64,000 nt of DNA from Numida meleagris (Eukaryota; Chordata; Aves; Galliformes; Numididae). Both the position numbers and the translations under genes were made by a program. The stretch is taken from assembly GCF_002078875.1 (NCBI RefSeq), contig NC_034424.1:7915586-7979585 (forward strand), written 5' to 3'. The notes beneath the pieces were generated by a model that saw nothing but the letters and a program-made list of their open reading frames with translations, was not told the DNA's origin and did no database searches. Every line of letters begins with the position of its first letter. The stretch's first letter is position 1. Below are positions 23,431 to 36,310 of this stretch, one piece after another.

Positions 23431-23860
23431 CTGCGGGGGACTCTGCGGGACGCGGCGTGCACTGCCCCGGCTGCTCCGCCGCCCCGTGCTGCCCCCTCGG
23501 CGCGGGGGGGGGGAGCGGTGTGTCCCCCTCCGGTGTCCCCTCCTCGGTGTCCTCTCCCCATCCTTGTGCCCGGGATACGGTACCGGAGGCCTGGGGAGGG
23601 AGGGGACGAGGGGCGGAGGGGGGGGGGGGGGGCGGTCAGCGGGCACACGCGGCCCCGCAGCCCCCCCGGGTGTGAGCTGCGGGTCCGAGCCGGAGCCGTG
23701 CCCGGTGCTGGGCCGGGGGGCGCGGGGCGATCCGCAGCAGGCGGTAGTTAAAGTGCGTTCGCCGTGTCAAGGACTTCTCCAAACATCTTCCCTGCTGTAG
23801 GGAAAGAAAATGACAGCGGTACATTGTGTACTCCGCCGCGCCGGGCTCGCCCATACGTAT

Positions 23861-26800
23861 TAGCGGCAAAGTACAGGATCACTTAAAGCGAAGTCTCCAT
23901 TACATGCTGGGTCATTAATTTGAATATTCGCTTGTGTGTTTCCTCCTTTCAGGAGGCATTTGTGAGATTGCGGGCGGCTTGATGTGCTCCGTGCCTGCCA
24001 AGTGTTTGCCTTGTGTCCTGCGTTATTGACGCGCTGGCACGCTGCTGCACCTTCCCCGGCTGAAATATTAAACAGTAGTAGGAGCTGAAAGCGGTAAACA
24101 AAGCTGAATTCCTGCTGCCTTCCCAGGGAGCTCAGGGCTGTGTCCTGGGAGCTCCCAGAGCCGTGTGCCCCCAGGGTTCCTGCAGGAGAACCCCCACCTC
24201 CCATGTCAGACCCTGCAGCCAGAAGGGAGAAAGCTGAGCACTGCTTATTAGCTGAGTGTATGTAGCTTATGGGACAGTATGTGTGTGACCTCAAGGTGTG
24301 GGCACTGGAGGTGATAGCGGTTTGATCCGCAGTGTGCAGCACGTATAAAATAACGAGGGATCCTGACCTCTTCCTCCTGAGAGTGGATGTCCTTCCAGCG
24401 TCCACTGAAGGCAGCTATGGGCACCGTGCAATCCTTTATTCTCCTGTAGAGGTCTTAGAACTAAGGCTTCGTGGGTGCAAAGTGGAGATATGTGGACGCT
24501 GAAGGGATTTCTCAGCCTGAAGTCTCTGGAAGGAAACTTCCAACGCTTGCTAAATAATTCGGCTAGGTGGAGAGAAAGCAGATTGCAGTAAACGCAGAAC
24601 CAGGAGCTGTGCACGTGGCTTTAAGGGGGGGCAGTGTGGCAAAGCAGGTGCTTTGCATTCAGGTGGGCTGCAGGACGGCACAGCACCGCTGCCCCGAAAA
24701 CACCACGGGGTCCACAGCCCAGAAAGGTTTCCTCGAGCTTTGCAGAGGGCGCTTCAAGTGATCCTGGGAGGAAAAATCCTCTTGTGCTGGAGTCCTGCAG
24801 AGTTCCGCTGTGCCCCATCAGGGCCGGCTCTGCGCTGCGCTCCCCCGGGCGGTGCTGTGCCTATGGGTGCTCTGCTTGCAGAGGGATTGCTGCAGAGAAA
24901 CCTCCGGACCCGGGCGTGCTCATCCAAGTCAGGATGCAAACCCTCTGGCGCTGGAATGGAAATATTTATTTTAGAGCGCCTTATTATAAAGTCAGATTTC
25001 CCTGCCAGGCCTTCGGGAGGGCCGGCGCAGGGCTGCGCGCGCTGCAGATACGGAATTTATTTGAAAGCTGCCTTTATGGACATAATAGCACTTAAATTGG
25101 TACACGGCTCTCGGATGCGATAGGAGGACGCTTTGTAAAGGACGGTGCGGAGCCACTGGGTTGTGGATAAACGTAGCAGAACAGCCCTGCGAAGCGGCCA
25201 TGCGCCTGTGCTGCCGGTTTGCTCTGTACAATGCCTGTGTTTAAAAATACCCGGGCCTGACAAAATGGGGTTAGGATGAGGCTTCAGCTGCAGGTTTGGA
25301 TTTTGCCCAGGTTTTGTGAGCCGGGCAGCTTCATAGCAGTGAGAGAAACGGGTGGGCTGGGAGGAACGGGTCTGGTGATGCTGAAGGGCAGAGAACCGAA
25401 AGGAGAGCTGTGCTTTAATTGCTTTTTTTTTTTTTTCCCCCTTCCACATTTCTTTGATTCTAGTTGCATTTTCTTTCTTTCATTTCATTCAAGCATTCAG
25501 CATGGAGGAAATTAAACTGAACGGCAAGTTCCCTCCAGCACCGAATGGGCACAGAGCGCTGCGTCCTGCTGCAGCCAGCCCGGCTTTGCCAGCCCCTGTA
25601 CCCCACAGCTCCACTGCCACTGGGGCTGAGCTGCTGCTCCCCGGGATGGAAACACCTAAAGGGTGTGTGTCGTGCAGGGCTTTTTTTAATCAAGCCAGCG
25701 CAGAAATTGAGAAATAGGTTAAGCATGCTAAGGAGGGTGAGGCTGTTGGTTTTCTCTCTACCTGACTTTATTTGCGAAGTGACAGGAATTTTGACAGCCT
25801 TTGTGTCTTTTTTAGCAAATCAAGTGTCATGCCAGGTTTGCCTGTGGATGAGATCATTTGCAAAATATGCTTCCCAGCTTGCTTCAGGCATAATTCATTG
25901 TGTCAACTGCAATTGCTCATTTGCTAGGAACTGTGATTCATTAGCGATTTTTTTTTTTTTTAAGTTCAACTTGTTTTTTAAGCAAATGTTTGGAGGCAGG
26001 ACAGAAAATTAAAAGAAAACAAAACAAAAAAAAAAAAACAACAAAAAAAACCCCCAACTTTAAATCGTACGGAGTTTCTACCCACAAATGCTGCTGTGAA
26101 GGGAAAACTTGTTAGAACGGCCCGGTCCTGGGCAGGGCCAAGCAGCCCCTGGGAGCGCTCAGCTGCGCGGTGTTGCACTCATTTTTGTCATGTGATTGCT
26201 CCTAAACGGGGACAGAGGTAATAATGCTCATCCTGCGGGACCGCCTGCGCCACGTGGAAGCTCCAGGACAGCGGGACGGGCAGACAGATGGACAGACAGA
26301 GGGACACTGGGCTGGGCAGGGCAGGGCTGGGCAGAGCAGCACAGTGCTGGGGACCCTGCACTGTTCTCTGCTGATGTGGGGAAAGGAAGACAAACGTCCC
26401 TTGGCACGGGAGCTGTGCCGTGCCTCCCAGCACTGCTCGCGGGCACCGTGCTCCTGCTCGGGGTGCTTCAGAGGTCCCCAGATCAGACTTTAAAAAAATC
26501 ATACCGAAAAATTCGCACGTCGGGGACGTTTTTATGTTTCCTTTCTTGTGGATGGAGGCAAATATTTCAGTGCATTTTTTTCTGTAGGTGGGTGGATGGG
26601 GGAGAAATCACTGCTGCTGCTTCAGCAGCCACTGACTCCCCTCCAATACCAAACCAGCGTGCGGGGGCTGCACGAATGAAAATGCTTTCCAGAAGAAAGA
26701 AATATATATACATATATATATCTTTTTAAACTTCTAAGCGACGGCGATCAGGGCATTGACACATAAGGGACTGGGCAGGCTGTTCTTCCCCGCATCCCCT

Positions 26801-28500
26801 CGTGATGGTTTGCTATGGGATGCTGCTCCTGTGGTGTCGGGGTGCTCCCTGCTGCCCCGGGTCTGTGGGGCGGGCGTCTCGTGGCTGCGTGCCCAGTGCT
26901 GGGGGGCTGCCCACCTCGGGGCTCATATACAGGCACTGGGGTGAGATCTGGCGCTTCACCTCGCTGCCAACCCCACGGCAATCCAGCCGGTATCAGGACC
27001 TATTAATCATGTGCAAAAGCAGGAGGAGAAAAATCCTCTTTCTTTGCGGCATCCAATCTGTAGCAATCAGGGCTCCTTGGGATCTATCGATCCGGGGAGC
27101 GGAGCCAGATGTCTTCCATCCCCGGGTGTCTGCGCACAGAATTTCGGCAGCCGGTTGCGGGGCGGTGTGTGCGAAGAATTGCGAGCTGGGGACGGCCGAG
27201 CTGGTGCTTCGTCAGGCTCACGGGCTCGGTGGCAGCACGCTTGTATGGAAAGGGTCCTGTGTTCCGGTGCCAGCGCTGGCGCGGCTCCACGAGCGCGTTT
27301 GTATCATGATATCCACTGGGGAAGCATATGGCAGCCTCGGTTATATATATTGTGTGGGGGCACATATTTTACATGCCAGTTCTCGCTGTCATAGGACAAA
27401 CATTTACGCTCCGATTATATGAGGCATTAGAAAAACAAGAGCAGGGGTTGGAAATGCCATAATTCCTCGCAGAGATGTCGTAAAAGGCACTATTTAGTGG
27501 TGATACGGCAACGGCAAAATGAAGGGGTGATAATGTTTCCATCCGTAGCGCTTTCAGGGTGCTAAGCTTTGGAGGGATTACGCTTTGAAGAGGTTTAGGA
27601 TGCAGGTGGATAAATACGCCGCTGGCATTTCAAGGCACCCCACGTGGAAGGCAGTGGCCAGGTGCCGGGGGGAGGTGGGGAGGGAGCGTTTACCCCATTG
27701 GAGGCAGCTGGAGGCTTTGCCCCGAGGTTGCAGGTTGATGGTTCGAGCCGTGCAAAGTGCCCACAGACAGGGGCTCCCCCTGCCCCACGTCCCCAGGAGC
27801 AATGCTCCGAGTCTGCAGCAGCTGGAGCAGCCTGCCTGGCAGCGAGCCTGAGCGGAGCGAGGTGCTTCAGGGGTTATCTTTTGTCGCTCTCGTTGCTAAC
27901 TCAGTCTTTTTGTGATTTGTGGATGGTTGTGTGGAGGGTTTACATCTCTCTGGTTCATCTCATCCCTTCCCACAAGTTGTGGTGAGCTCCCGAGGAGCAG
28001 GCTGCAAAGTACGACTGTAGGCTGTGCGTCGTGTCTGTAGCTGCAGCCCGGCTCGCAGGGCACGCGTGTCACTTGGTCACTGCTCTGTGCAAAGAAAAGT
28101 TGTGGGAAACGTCATCTTGCTGCTCTGCAGCCACCTCCTCCTTTGTGCATGCCTCTCCTGGCATGTGGACACGAACACATGCCTGTGCTTAATGAAACAT
28201 CACCACCTAGGTTTAATTGTCTTCTGGTTGAGGACCAATTTTGCACGGTGTTATAACTGCATTTTTCCCGTGTGCGAATGCTGCTGTGGCCACAGCACCT
28301 GAGCGTGCAGAGCTGGGGCAGGAGAGGGGACATCTCCTGCTGCTGTTCTCCGAGCCCTTGACTCCAGTACATCACCAGGAAGAAATTAGGTGAATTGCCA
28401 AGCACAAAGCACGCTTTCCTAATAAATCTCTGCATGCATTTGGTAGTGCTGCCCCGATCACTGCTGGAGCTCAGCCCCACAGGAGCTGGGTGCTGCGCCG
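23861..28500. other. Intergenic sequence, no gene recognised
   Basis: GC-rich and AT-rich segments alternate. Low-complexity items are poly-T (about 25425-25436), A-rich runs (about 26016-26050), short GACA-rich and GGGCA-rich repeats (about 26275-26335) and an (AT)n-like run near 26700-26721. No exon with clear splice sites is seen. Confidence 0.5.
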
Positions 28501-28509
28501 TGCGATGCT

Positions 28510-28800
28510 AGGGTGGAATTTTTGACACTTGTCTAAGTACAATTTCTACTCTTAATGCATCATTAGCACAGTTTTCTGCATTTCATTCATCTCCCATTAC
28601 AGCGCTCAGTCCCGTCTGTTAATTTTTGTGTGTTGATATTTTTGTTGTCAGCACTTTTTTTTTTCTTTTTTGAAGCCTATAAAACCATTAGGGTGAAAGA
28701 AGATTAAAAAGATACATTACAATTAAAATGTTAATGAAATCTGCATCGTACAACTTTTGAAACCATTTAGGCATTAATCTTTTTTGGTCTTATGTCCATT
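28510..28800. promoter_or_regulatory. AT-rich island, candidate conserved non-coding element
   Basis: A non-repetitive AT-rich block rich in TTAAT and ATTAA words, interrupted by one poly-T run. It has no coding potential. A regulatory role is inference from composition and contrast with the GC-rich flanks. Confidence 0.3.
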
Positions 28801-31309
28801 AACTCTGGCGATTCTTATTCCACACTGACCCCTGCTGAGAGAGCTGTGCCATAATTGGATTTAAAAAGAGAGGGGGAAGGAAAGCAGGGAGGGGGGGGAG
28901 CGCTTTAGCAAGTAGGAGCTGGAAAGCTGGCTTTGCTCGGGGGGGTGTCCATAGGGATGAAGCTGCTGTACGTGCAGGAAGGGTACAGGAGAAGAGCAGA
29001 TAACCATTTGCCACCATGGCCTCATCTTTCCTCCCTTCCTTCCTCCAAAACAGCGTTTCTGGAGGTTAAGCGATTATTATTATTTTTTTTAAATAGACTT
29101 TCAGGAGCTTGCACAATATTTGGATGGGGCCCAGAGCACCCCCCCAGCTCCGGGGCAGGCTAAAGAGAAGGGTTGGCTAATTCACAGTCTGTGCAGTGAG
29201 TCGAACAACAGGACTTCTTGACTCATCAGACAGCTCCTAGGAACCGTGCCATGACTTCTGCAGGACTGTGGGCTGCGCGGGGCCGCTCGAGCCCTGCCAA
29301 GCCTTCAGACCATCTAGAACACTCTGTGCTGCTCAGCCCGAGCCGTGCTGGGTTTCTGGATGCCTTCTTCTGAAGGATTCTGTGTGTTTTCTCCCACATC
29401 TTCTGCGGGACGCTGCAGAAGTTTGGGAGCGCCGGTCCTTTCGTGCAAATTGTGGTTCTCGGTGTGGGACAGGGGGGTATTGGCTCAGTAATGGGATGGG
29501 CGTGCTGCTTAATGAGGCAGTAATGCAGCTCTGAAGTCAGAGGATGAGCGCATCCTGATGCGGGAGCTGGCGGGCGGCCGAGGGGAGTGGAGCAGCAGCC
29601 CGGCTCGTGCTCGTGCTGCCAGCGGGAACTCAGGAGAGCTAAACACAAGTTTGGAAGCCGAGGGCTCGGAGGGATGGTGGCGGCTCTCTGGGGCTGAGTT
29701 GGCGCTGTCTTCAGTTCTGAGCTCGCCGCTCACGTGCAGCAAAGCCTAGATCTTCAGTGCTTGATTTCCTTTTTAAGTGGGCAAAAATTGAAATGTGTAA
29801 TGTTGCTGGCTTGCGCCGAGTGTTTAGGCATCGCCTGAATTTATAGCATAAGAACCTGGGACAAGGACGCGTCCAACCCCTGTCCCTGCCTTCCCCTCAC
29901 AGCACCCACAGCAACGTCCATGGGGACAGGTGACATCGATGGGGATGGGCGATGTCCATGGCTGACATGGCATGTCCCCCTTCTCCATGGGCTTCCTGTG
30001 CTCTCTCCCATCTCAGAGCTGTGCCCGGTGCATGCGGGCTGGGAACAAAGGCAGCACTGTTGGAAGTCCCTGCTCACTGGGACAATGCACGGGCACTCGT
30101 AGGCCCAGGAGAGGGAGCGGGACAGAGCTGCCCCCCAGGACACGCTGCCGGCACTGAAAGGACACACACCAGGATCGATATCCAAGCAGTCCAATAGAAT
30201 CTGTGGAAATTTCATCTCAAGTCATCTCCAGCAATCCAATAAGTCTTTTTTTTCTTTTTTTTTCAGACAGCCATTTCCTTGTTTTTCCTTTTTCTCTTGT
30301 CGTCGTTGTGCAGTGTGAGCAGGGCCGTGGTGCAGCTGGCCGAGGCCGCTCCGCTCTGCGCCGTGTTCCAGGCCCATGGCAGTGGTGGCTCTCATCCCCA
30401 GACCATGATGCTGATTTTGGCACATGGGCTGCTTGTAGATGTGTGCAGAGGGATTTCTAGCACCCAAAGCCACGGGGTCCCCGTGGGTCCCCACTGGGAG
30501 CTCTGTACCAAGGCCTGGGCACGCAGCTGCTGTGTGAGCCACTCTGCTGACCCACGGGGGCCGGTCTCTCTGCGCCGTGCCGATACACGTCTGCATTCAA
30601 GTGCTGGGTTCATTTTTGTGGGTAGCAAAAAAAGAAAACCAACAAACAAACCCTGAGTGCCTAGGGACATGGGTTGTGCTGGCAGAACCACGTGCAGCAC
30701 CTGCTGCACTCCTAGGGTTGCTGTGGGCTGCGGCCAGGGCTCCTTCTGGGGTGCAGTGGTGCTGGCACGGTGTGGCAGCTTTCGGTGCCATGCATCCCAC
30801 CTCTTGTTTCATTGCCATGTGTAATGCCTGTCCCAAGAACTGACCTGAACTCTGCCTCTTCCCTTTAGTTTGGGGAAGGTTAGCTCGGGTTCAAACCACT
30901 GTGATGCGGTTGGTAATTCTGAGCGGCGTATTAAGCATTTAATACAGGAGCGCATTAGCTCCCACCCACATCCCCCGTCGGATGCCGGCGGAGGGAAGCG
31001 CTCCGTGCCCACATCCAGGAGCTGCTGCTGGGCACACGGCATGCACGGCTCCCTCCTGGACCCCTGCTCCTTGCAGCCACCGCTGCCCCATTGCCACAAG
31101 CAGCGTGCTCCCTGCTGGCTCTGCATGCACGGCACTACGGCCAGGTGGCTGCCCCAGCGCAGTGGCTGTCCCCATCCCCACGTTACCACCGCTGCCCGGC
31201 ACCGGCTCAGCGCAAGGAGCACCGAACTGATGTGCCGTGCCTAATTGTGTTACAGCTCAATTTGCGGAGCCTTGCTTCGCTCGCGCAGTACATCAGAAGC
31301 TCTTGTGAA
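28801..31309. other. Intergenic sequence, no gene recognised
   Basis: GC-rich DNA with chance open frames up to about 140 codons on both strands. No domain, splice pair or repeat family is recognised. Confidence 0.5.
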
Positions 31310-31760
31310 ATCTAATGTGCTGTAGCATCGGCGCAGGAAAAAGCTCTGCCTTCTGTGAAGCCAGACTGTTGCAGCGTAATTTGTTTTGTAAGATTTTGAA
31401 AGGCGGTGTTGCAATATGTAACAGTAGAATAGTGGGAAGATGGTCAGGTGGTTCTTAGGACTTCAACAGACAGATTTCATGTCTGTGTGTTTTTGCAACA
31501 CCTTTCTATAAAGGGAAACATAATTTAAAATATGATTACTTAGTGTTGTAACAGTCTTCTCAAACGTTTTTGCATTATGCAGAGATCATTATCAGAGGCT
31601 GATATTAACTTGCAAAGAATATTATGCAAATCGCTCTCCTGTTCTTCTAAAAAGAAATTTCCTTCATAATGCAAAGCGTGACAAAAAAAATTGTGCAGAA
31701 GCTTTTGGCAAAATTACATTCAGAAGATGTAACAGTTTTTCTGCTTACTAGCGCAATCCA
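31310..31760. promoter_or_regulatory. AT-rich island with POU octamer, candidate enhancer
   Basis: About 450 bp of complex, AT-rich sequence with a perfect octamer ATGCAAAT at 31624-31631. Several near matches (TTATGCA, TAATGCAAAG) and ATTA cores accompany it. It stands out from GC-rich DNA on both sides and is among the strongest candidate conserved non-coding elements in the window. No conservation data were available. Confidence 0.4.
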
Positions 31761-33700
31761 TTTGTGCCTTTCTGCTGGGTTTTCTCGACTCAAGCTGATA
31801 AAAGATGAATTTTAAAATCAGGGCTGGGCTGCGTGCGGGGGGGACCTTGTACCTCCCGGGCTCAGGAACAGAGAAGGACAGCTCTCGTGCTCGGAGCCAC
31901 GCAGGCAGTCTCTGCATGGTGGCAATTGGAGGCCAATTGCCCAGGGGTTCCGGGTGGGCATTGGTCCTGCAGCCAGTGGTACGCAACTCCGACCTCCCCA
32001 AATTCCAGCGTGCCGCGTTCATGGCACCGTAACCAGCTTGCATCGCTGCGGCAGCACGAGCATCCCAGGTGCCAGGGGGTGGCACCAGGGGGTGACGCTG
32101 GGATGCGTCCCGTCCTGCCCTGAGCCGCGCCAGCCCTGCCCGCTCTGTGTTCCTGAGCATCAGCACATTCCTGCAGGACATCCCAGCCCTGCTAAAGTCG
32201 TGGTGAGTTTGCACCGACTCCATCTCTCCTCCTTTTTTTTTTTTTTTTCCGGTTAGAAACTGATGGTATCTGCTCAGAGCTGCTCCTCCTGATACAGAAA
32301 CCAGACCCCACTGGGATCAGACATTCTGCTCTTACCGCAGATGGATTGACCAAAATAGACCCTAATAAATATTGTAACCAGCTTAAATGACTGAAATATT
32401 CGCAGGCTGCGAATGGCAGTGAGTTCAGAAAGGCTCCTTCCCTGCAGAACCCCACTTTTGGGGCACTTATGGTCATTTTGAAAAACTATAGCTTTTGTCC
32501 TCAAATGTAGGTATTTCTCAATACAAATGCAATTGAGAAAGGTCGGTCACATTTGGAGATGCAGGCTGAATTATAGCATTGTAAAATGGCAGAGCGAGTT
32601 TTCACCGGCACGGGGAATGTTCGGACTATTTTTGTGTCTGGTTAGATAACTCAATATTTCAAAATCAAACCAAACGAGATAAATAAGCTGCAAGCCGTAG
32701 TTAGCATTCATCAAGCAACTTAGTCTGGGCGCTGGGGCACCGGCTGGCTCCACCTCTAGCTGCAGGGTTTCCCCGCTGGTAACTGGCGAGTGCTGATCCT
32801 CAGTGATGCTGTGCTGCAGTGTGCGGGATCTGAGCAGGATGCCCTGCCCCGCACTGTGCCACGGCCCCGCTGCGTGCTGCTGCTTTCCCAGTGGGTTACA
32901 GAGGAAGGACCGTGTGCTTTCGGAGCTGTTGGTTGAGAGGGTGAATCGAGGCAGCGAGGTGTTGCGCTCTAACCGCGGCGGCAGGAAGGAGTGTGTGATT
33001 TCTGGGTTTTTCTTGAGGTTTCCCCTTGTTGGAGGAGCTCTGCTGAGCGCGTTCCTGCAAACCCCTTCCTGGTGTCCCCTTGCAGAAACAGTGTTGCTGC
33101 CAAATGCACGTCAAAGAGCAGCTTCAGCCTTCCCCTTCCTTGCTCTCAGCCGGGTTGGCTGCACGTGCTCACTCACTGCGGGGTGCAGGTTGGGGAACAA
33201 CGGGGACTGCCGGAATTCCCTGCACACCCACTGCCATCGTGCACGAGCTGGGTGTTTGCAGGGCCAGCAGGCCGATCTGTCACACCAGGCCATTTGTTTC
33301 TGCTTTCCAGCATTCTCCTGGTGGTTTTGGCCCGGTGCAGGAGCTGTCCATCATCTCAAATCGCAGCTCTGCTGCTGTTGGCCACCAAACAGCTGCCAGG
33401 GCTGTGCCACACCTGTCCCCGCAGCCCTGTGCACCGCCAATGGGGCAGGGGAAATTTGCTCCCCAGAACTGCAGCAGCTCGAGAATGGAGCAGCGCTCCT
33501 GCATACAAATGGCTGCTTTTCCTTCTCTGTGGGCAAAGGCTCTGAATGGAGCCTGGGCAGCACCCTGCCTTGCCCTGGCACTGCCAGCAGCAGGGGAGCT
33601 CCTTGGGTTGGGGGTGGCACAGCCCAGCGGAACGCGAGCAGGCAGTGCAACCTTGAAGAGTTTTGTAGGTCTTAAAAGTTTTAATTAAAAACCTGGCGTG
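31761..33700. other. Intergenic sequence, no gene recognised
   Basis: Includes a 290-codon open frame at 32803-33675 with overlapping frames on both strands in GC-rich DNA. Its predicted protein is Cys/Ser/Leu-rich, matches no family I know and lacks supporting splice context, so it is treated as chance. Confidence 0.5.
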
Positions 33701-34250
33701 GCGGAGGGTGTTTTGTTTTAGTGGGAATGTCTTCATTTCTTTTGCAAAAGAATTAAATGAAACCGTGGGTATTTTATTTTATTTTTTTTAATATTTCTGC
33801 CTATTTATTCTTCGACATGAAGCGTTAGAAAATAATTGAGTAAAACAAAATCCACAAGGCTTCAAATTACCTCCAGCTTAATGTTTTATTTAAGAGGTTT
33901 GCTAACTGACATTCCTTATAATGAATTAGGTCACCCGGCTCTAAAGAGTGTTGCGGGTTTCCTCCTTTCCATTTCAATGTGAGCGCTTCCCGTGCGCGGG
34001 CACGGCCGCTCCGTGGCTCCCGGTCCCCCCAGCGCGCAGAACCTCGCTCTAATTACTCTCAATCACACTGGTGCAAATGAATATATCCATGTTTGGAGGA
34101 TTGGAACTGTGTTGTCATGGCAATCTCTGTAAGGTCATGAGAAACTCATTGATATTGTTCGCCGCCTCTCCCGGGAGACCTCGTCTACCTTGGCGAAGCG
34201 ATGGGTTGGGGTGTTTTGTCTGATCACTTTAAAGCGTAATTTGGTCACAA
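33701..34250. promoter_or_regulatory. AT-rich island, candidate conserved non-coding element
   Basis: An AT-rich non-repetitive block with TAATGAATTAGG- and AATAATTGAG-type homeodomain words, split by a short GC-rich stretch around 33980-34045. It is non-coding. Function is inferred only. Confidence 0.3.
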
Positions 34251-35650
34251 TTGGGCCGAAGGGGCCCTGCGGTGAATAGCACGCTTGTGTTCCGAGAGAG
34301 GAGGCTGTGGCCAGACCGGTTGGGCGCTGGGGAATACTGTTACAGCGTTTTGGCAGCGGGGCCCCATTCCGCCTGTTGCAGAATGCACAAATAACCCCGT
34401 TCCGTGGCGGGCGGCCGCGAGCGCTGCAGGTGGCACCGGGCGCAGGGACCATGGGCCGGGCCGCCCTCGCTTCGTGTCGGGAAGGTGAGAATTAGAGGAG
34501 CTGGTAACAAAGTGCATCCAGGTGGGTACACGGGTGGGTCTGCGCTTCTGTCAGCTGGTGCGTGGGGAAAGGCGCTAGGTCTGAAATTTGAATTAAGCTG
34601 AATTAAGTGATCCAAAGCGTGGTTGGTTTGTGTGCAAAAAGCTTTTGTGTGCGTGCATGGCAGCCACAGCGCAGGACGGGGCCTAAGGCGTCGGCCTAAG
34701 GGATCCACAGAGTTGTGGGTTTGTTTGTGCTGTTCTTCGCTTTAGGAAACAAACAAGCAAGCAAAAAACCCATAAAATCAGGACGGAATCTTATTGGCAG
34801 AGAGCCTCGACAGCGCTTTGTTTTGCAACTAAGTGTTAAATCCAGAATTCATACGCCTCTTCTCTGGGGCCGTTCTGCAGGCCTCGCACGCGCTTGTGCA
34901 GAGGACAGTGTGCAGGTAACCGGGTTTGAGAGCTAAAGATCCGTGTTTAAAGTCAAAGAAATAACTATTGGCCGTGGGATAAAAGCGAGCTGCTGTCTGG
35001 GGCCGCGTAGGTCGGGTGGTCATTGCACATCTGGCCTGCAGCTGCTGCTTCTGCCCACCAAAATGCAGGGCCCTGCTCACCCCACAGCTGCCATGTGCGG
35101 TGGGTTCTGCTGTGGGTGCCTCACGTGCTCCCAAAGGCACGGAGCTGCCGTCCCCGGCTGGGGGCTGTCACCCCGATCCTCCCGCACAGCACTGCGGGTG
35201 GCACGGCGCTCTGCGGGGCCTCGCTGTCAGATGAAAGGTTTCAAATTATAACGTCGGGTAATTGCTGTAGTTAAGGAAAGGTTCCAAGTGTAATTAGGAG
35301 TTGGGTTAAAAAAGCCGACCACAGAGCAAGTGGAATTTCAAACGAGAGACCTATCTACGTTTAAAAAGTCATTGATTTTTAAGTGCTGTCCTGGACCCAT
35401 GGGGGTTCAGTGATACCCCCACACCGCGGGGCTCGCCCAGGAGCTCCCTCCAACCCGCTGGGCTCAGGGTGCCCTTGCTTTGCGGGGCTGCAGGGGGTAT
35501 GCAGCCACGAGCCTTTGATGTCGGGAAGGCAATTAATTGCAACTGCTGTAATATTTGCGATGCTTCAAAACCCTCGCGTTGCTCCCCGCGTTGTCTTTTG
35601 TTGGTTGGTTGCTCAATACGGGCATGTGCCGTGCTGCTTTGGTGACAGCA
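34251..35650. other. Intergenic sequence, no gene recognised
   Basis: GC-rich sequence with moderate CpG content at 34280-34480. Nothing supports a gene. Confidence 0.5.
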
Positions 35651-35659
35651 ACGCGGAGT

Positions 35660-35970
35660 AGCCACATTTTGGACAACATTTTGTGACAATTTCTTAATTT
35701 CCTGAGTGAGCGCAGGGTTCTCGGGCTCTCCTTCCTCTGCCAGAGAGACTATTTGCTCACACAAAGTTCTTCATTGTAATAGGGGAAAAAATCAATTTGA
35801 TTACTTTCATGTCAGCATGCATGTCTAATGGCTCAGAAGTTATTGCAGCCATAAAATATACAGTATCATTCCTCTCTCACTCTGAGATTTGACAGGATTA
35901 ATATAGTCAGCATGAAATCTTAGTCATAAAGCCGACCATAAGCGATGGTAAAATTAGCCGCTGAAATCGT
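35660..35970. promoter_or_regulatory. AT-rich island, candidate conserved non-coding element
   Basis: Complex AT-rich sequence with CDX/HOX-like CATAAAATA, an AATCAATTTGATTA homeodomain cluster and a TTAATATAG word. It contrasts with GC-rich flanks. Regulatory role is inference. Confidence 0.35.
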
Positions 35971-36201
35971 CTGCTTATGGAGAGCATCTTCTGCTTCTCC
36001 TTCTGGGAGCAAACGCCGCGGGCTGGGTGCATGGATGGGCCCTGGTGCTGGGGCTGAGCAGCGGCACGCTGCTTTATCCTTGGGTTTGGGCAGAGCATTG
36101 CCTTTCAGGGCTAAACTTACTTAAAAATTCCATTAAAAAATAACTTTGCTGCACTTTAGTAATATTCTCTGAAACACGGCTAGAATGTAATTTCGCGCTG
36201 C

Positions 36202-36310
36202 ATGGGAAGCGATGGGATGGGAAGCGATGGGATGGGAAGCGATGGGATGGGAAGCAATGGGATGGGAAGCAATGGGATGGGAAGCAATGGGATGGGAAGC
36301 AATGGGATGA
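36202..36310. repeat. 15-bp tandem repeat, seven copies
   Basis: Seven copies of ATGGGAAGCRATGGG. The first three carry GCG and the last four carry GCA at the same position, a CpG-to-CpA difference that splits the array in two blocks. The unit is a multiple of three, so the open frames over it on the minus strand are repeat artefacts. Confidence 0.95.

Larger units (their letters stand above)
22436..23860. promoter_or_regulatory. Large CpG island, candidate distal NACC2 promoter
   Basis: CpG-dense sequence on both sides of a 430-N gap. It is the largest CpG island between the two genes and lies about 25 kb upstream of the NACC2 coding start. Human NACC2 is known to have a remote first exon, so an alternative or main NACC2 promoter here is plausible. 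I found no splice donor strong enough to define an exon, and the missing bases may hold it. A start site for a non-coding RNA is the alternative. Confidence 0.4.

Noticed and set aside
22494..23648. 384-codon minus-strand frame in the CpG island
   Set aside because: Most of its length is gap Ns; the rest is Pro/Arg/Gly-rich GC artefact.
27715..27760. Second GGTTCGAG word resembling a tRNA B box
   Set aside because: No A box, no acceptor stem and no poly-T terminator near it.
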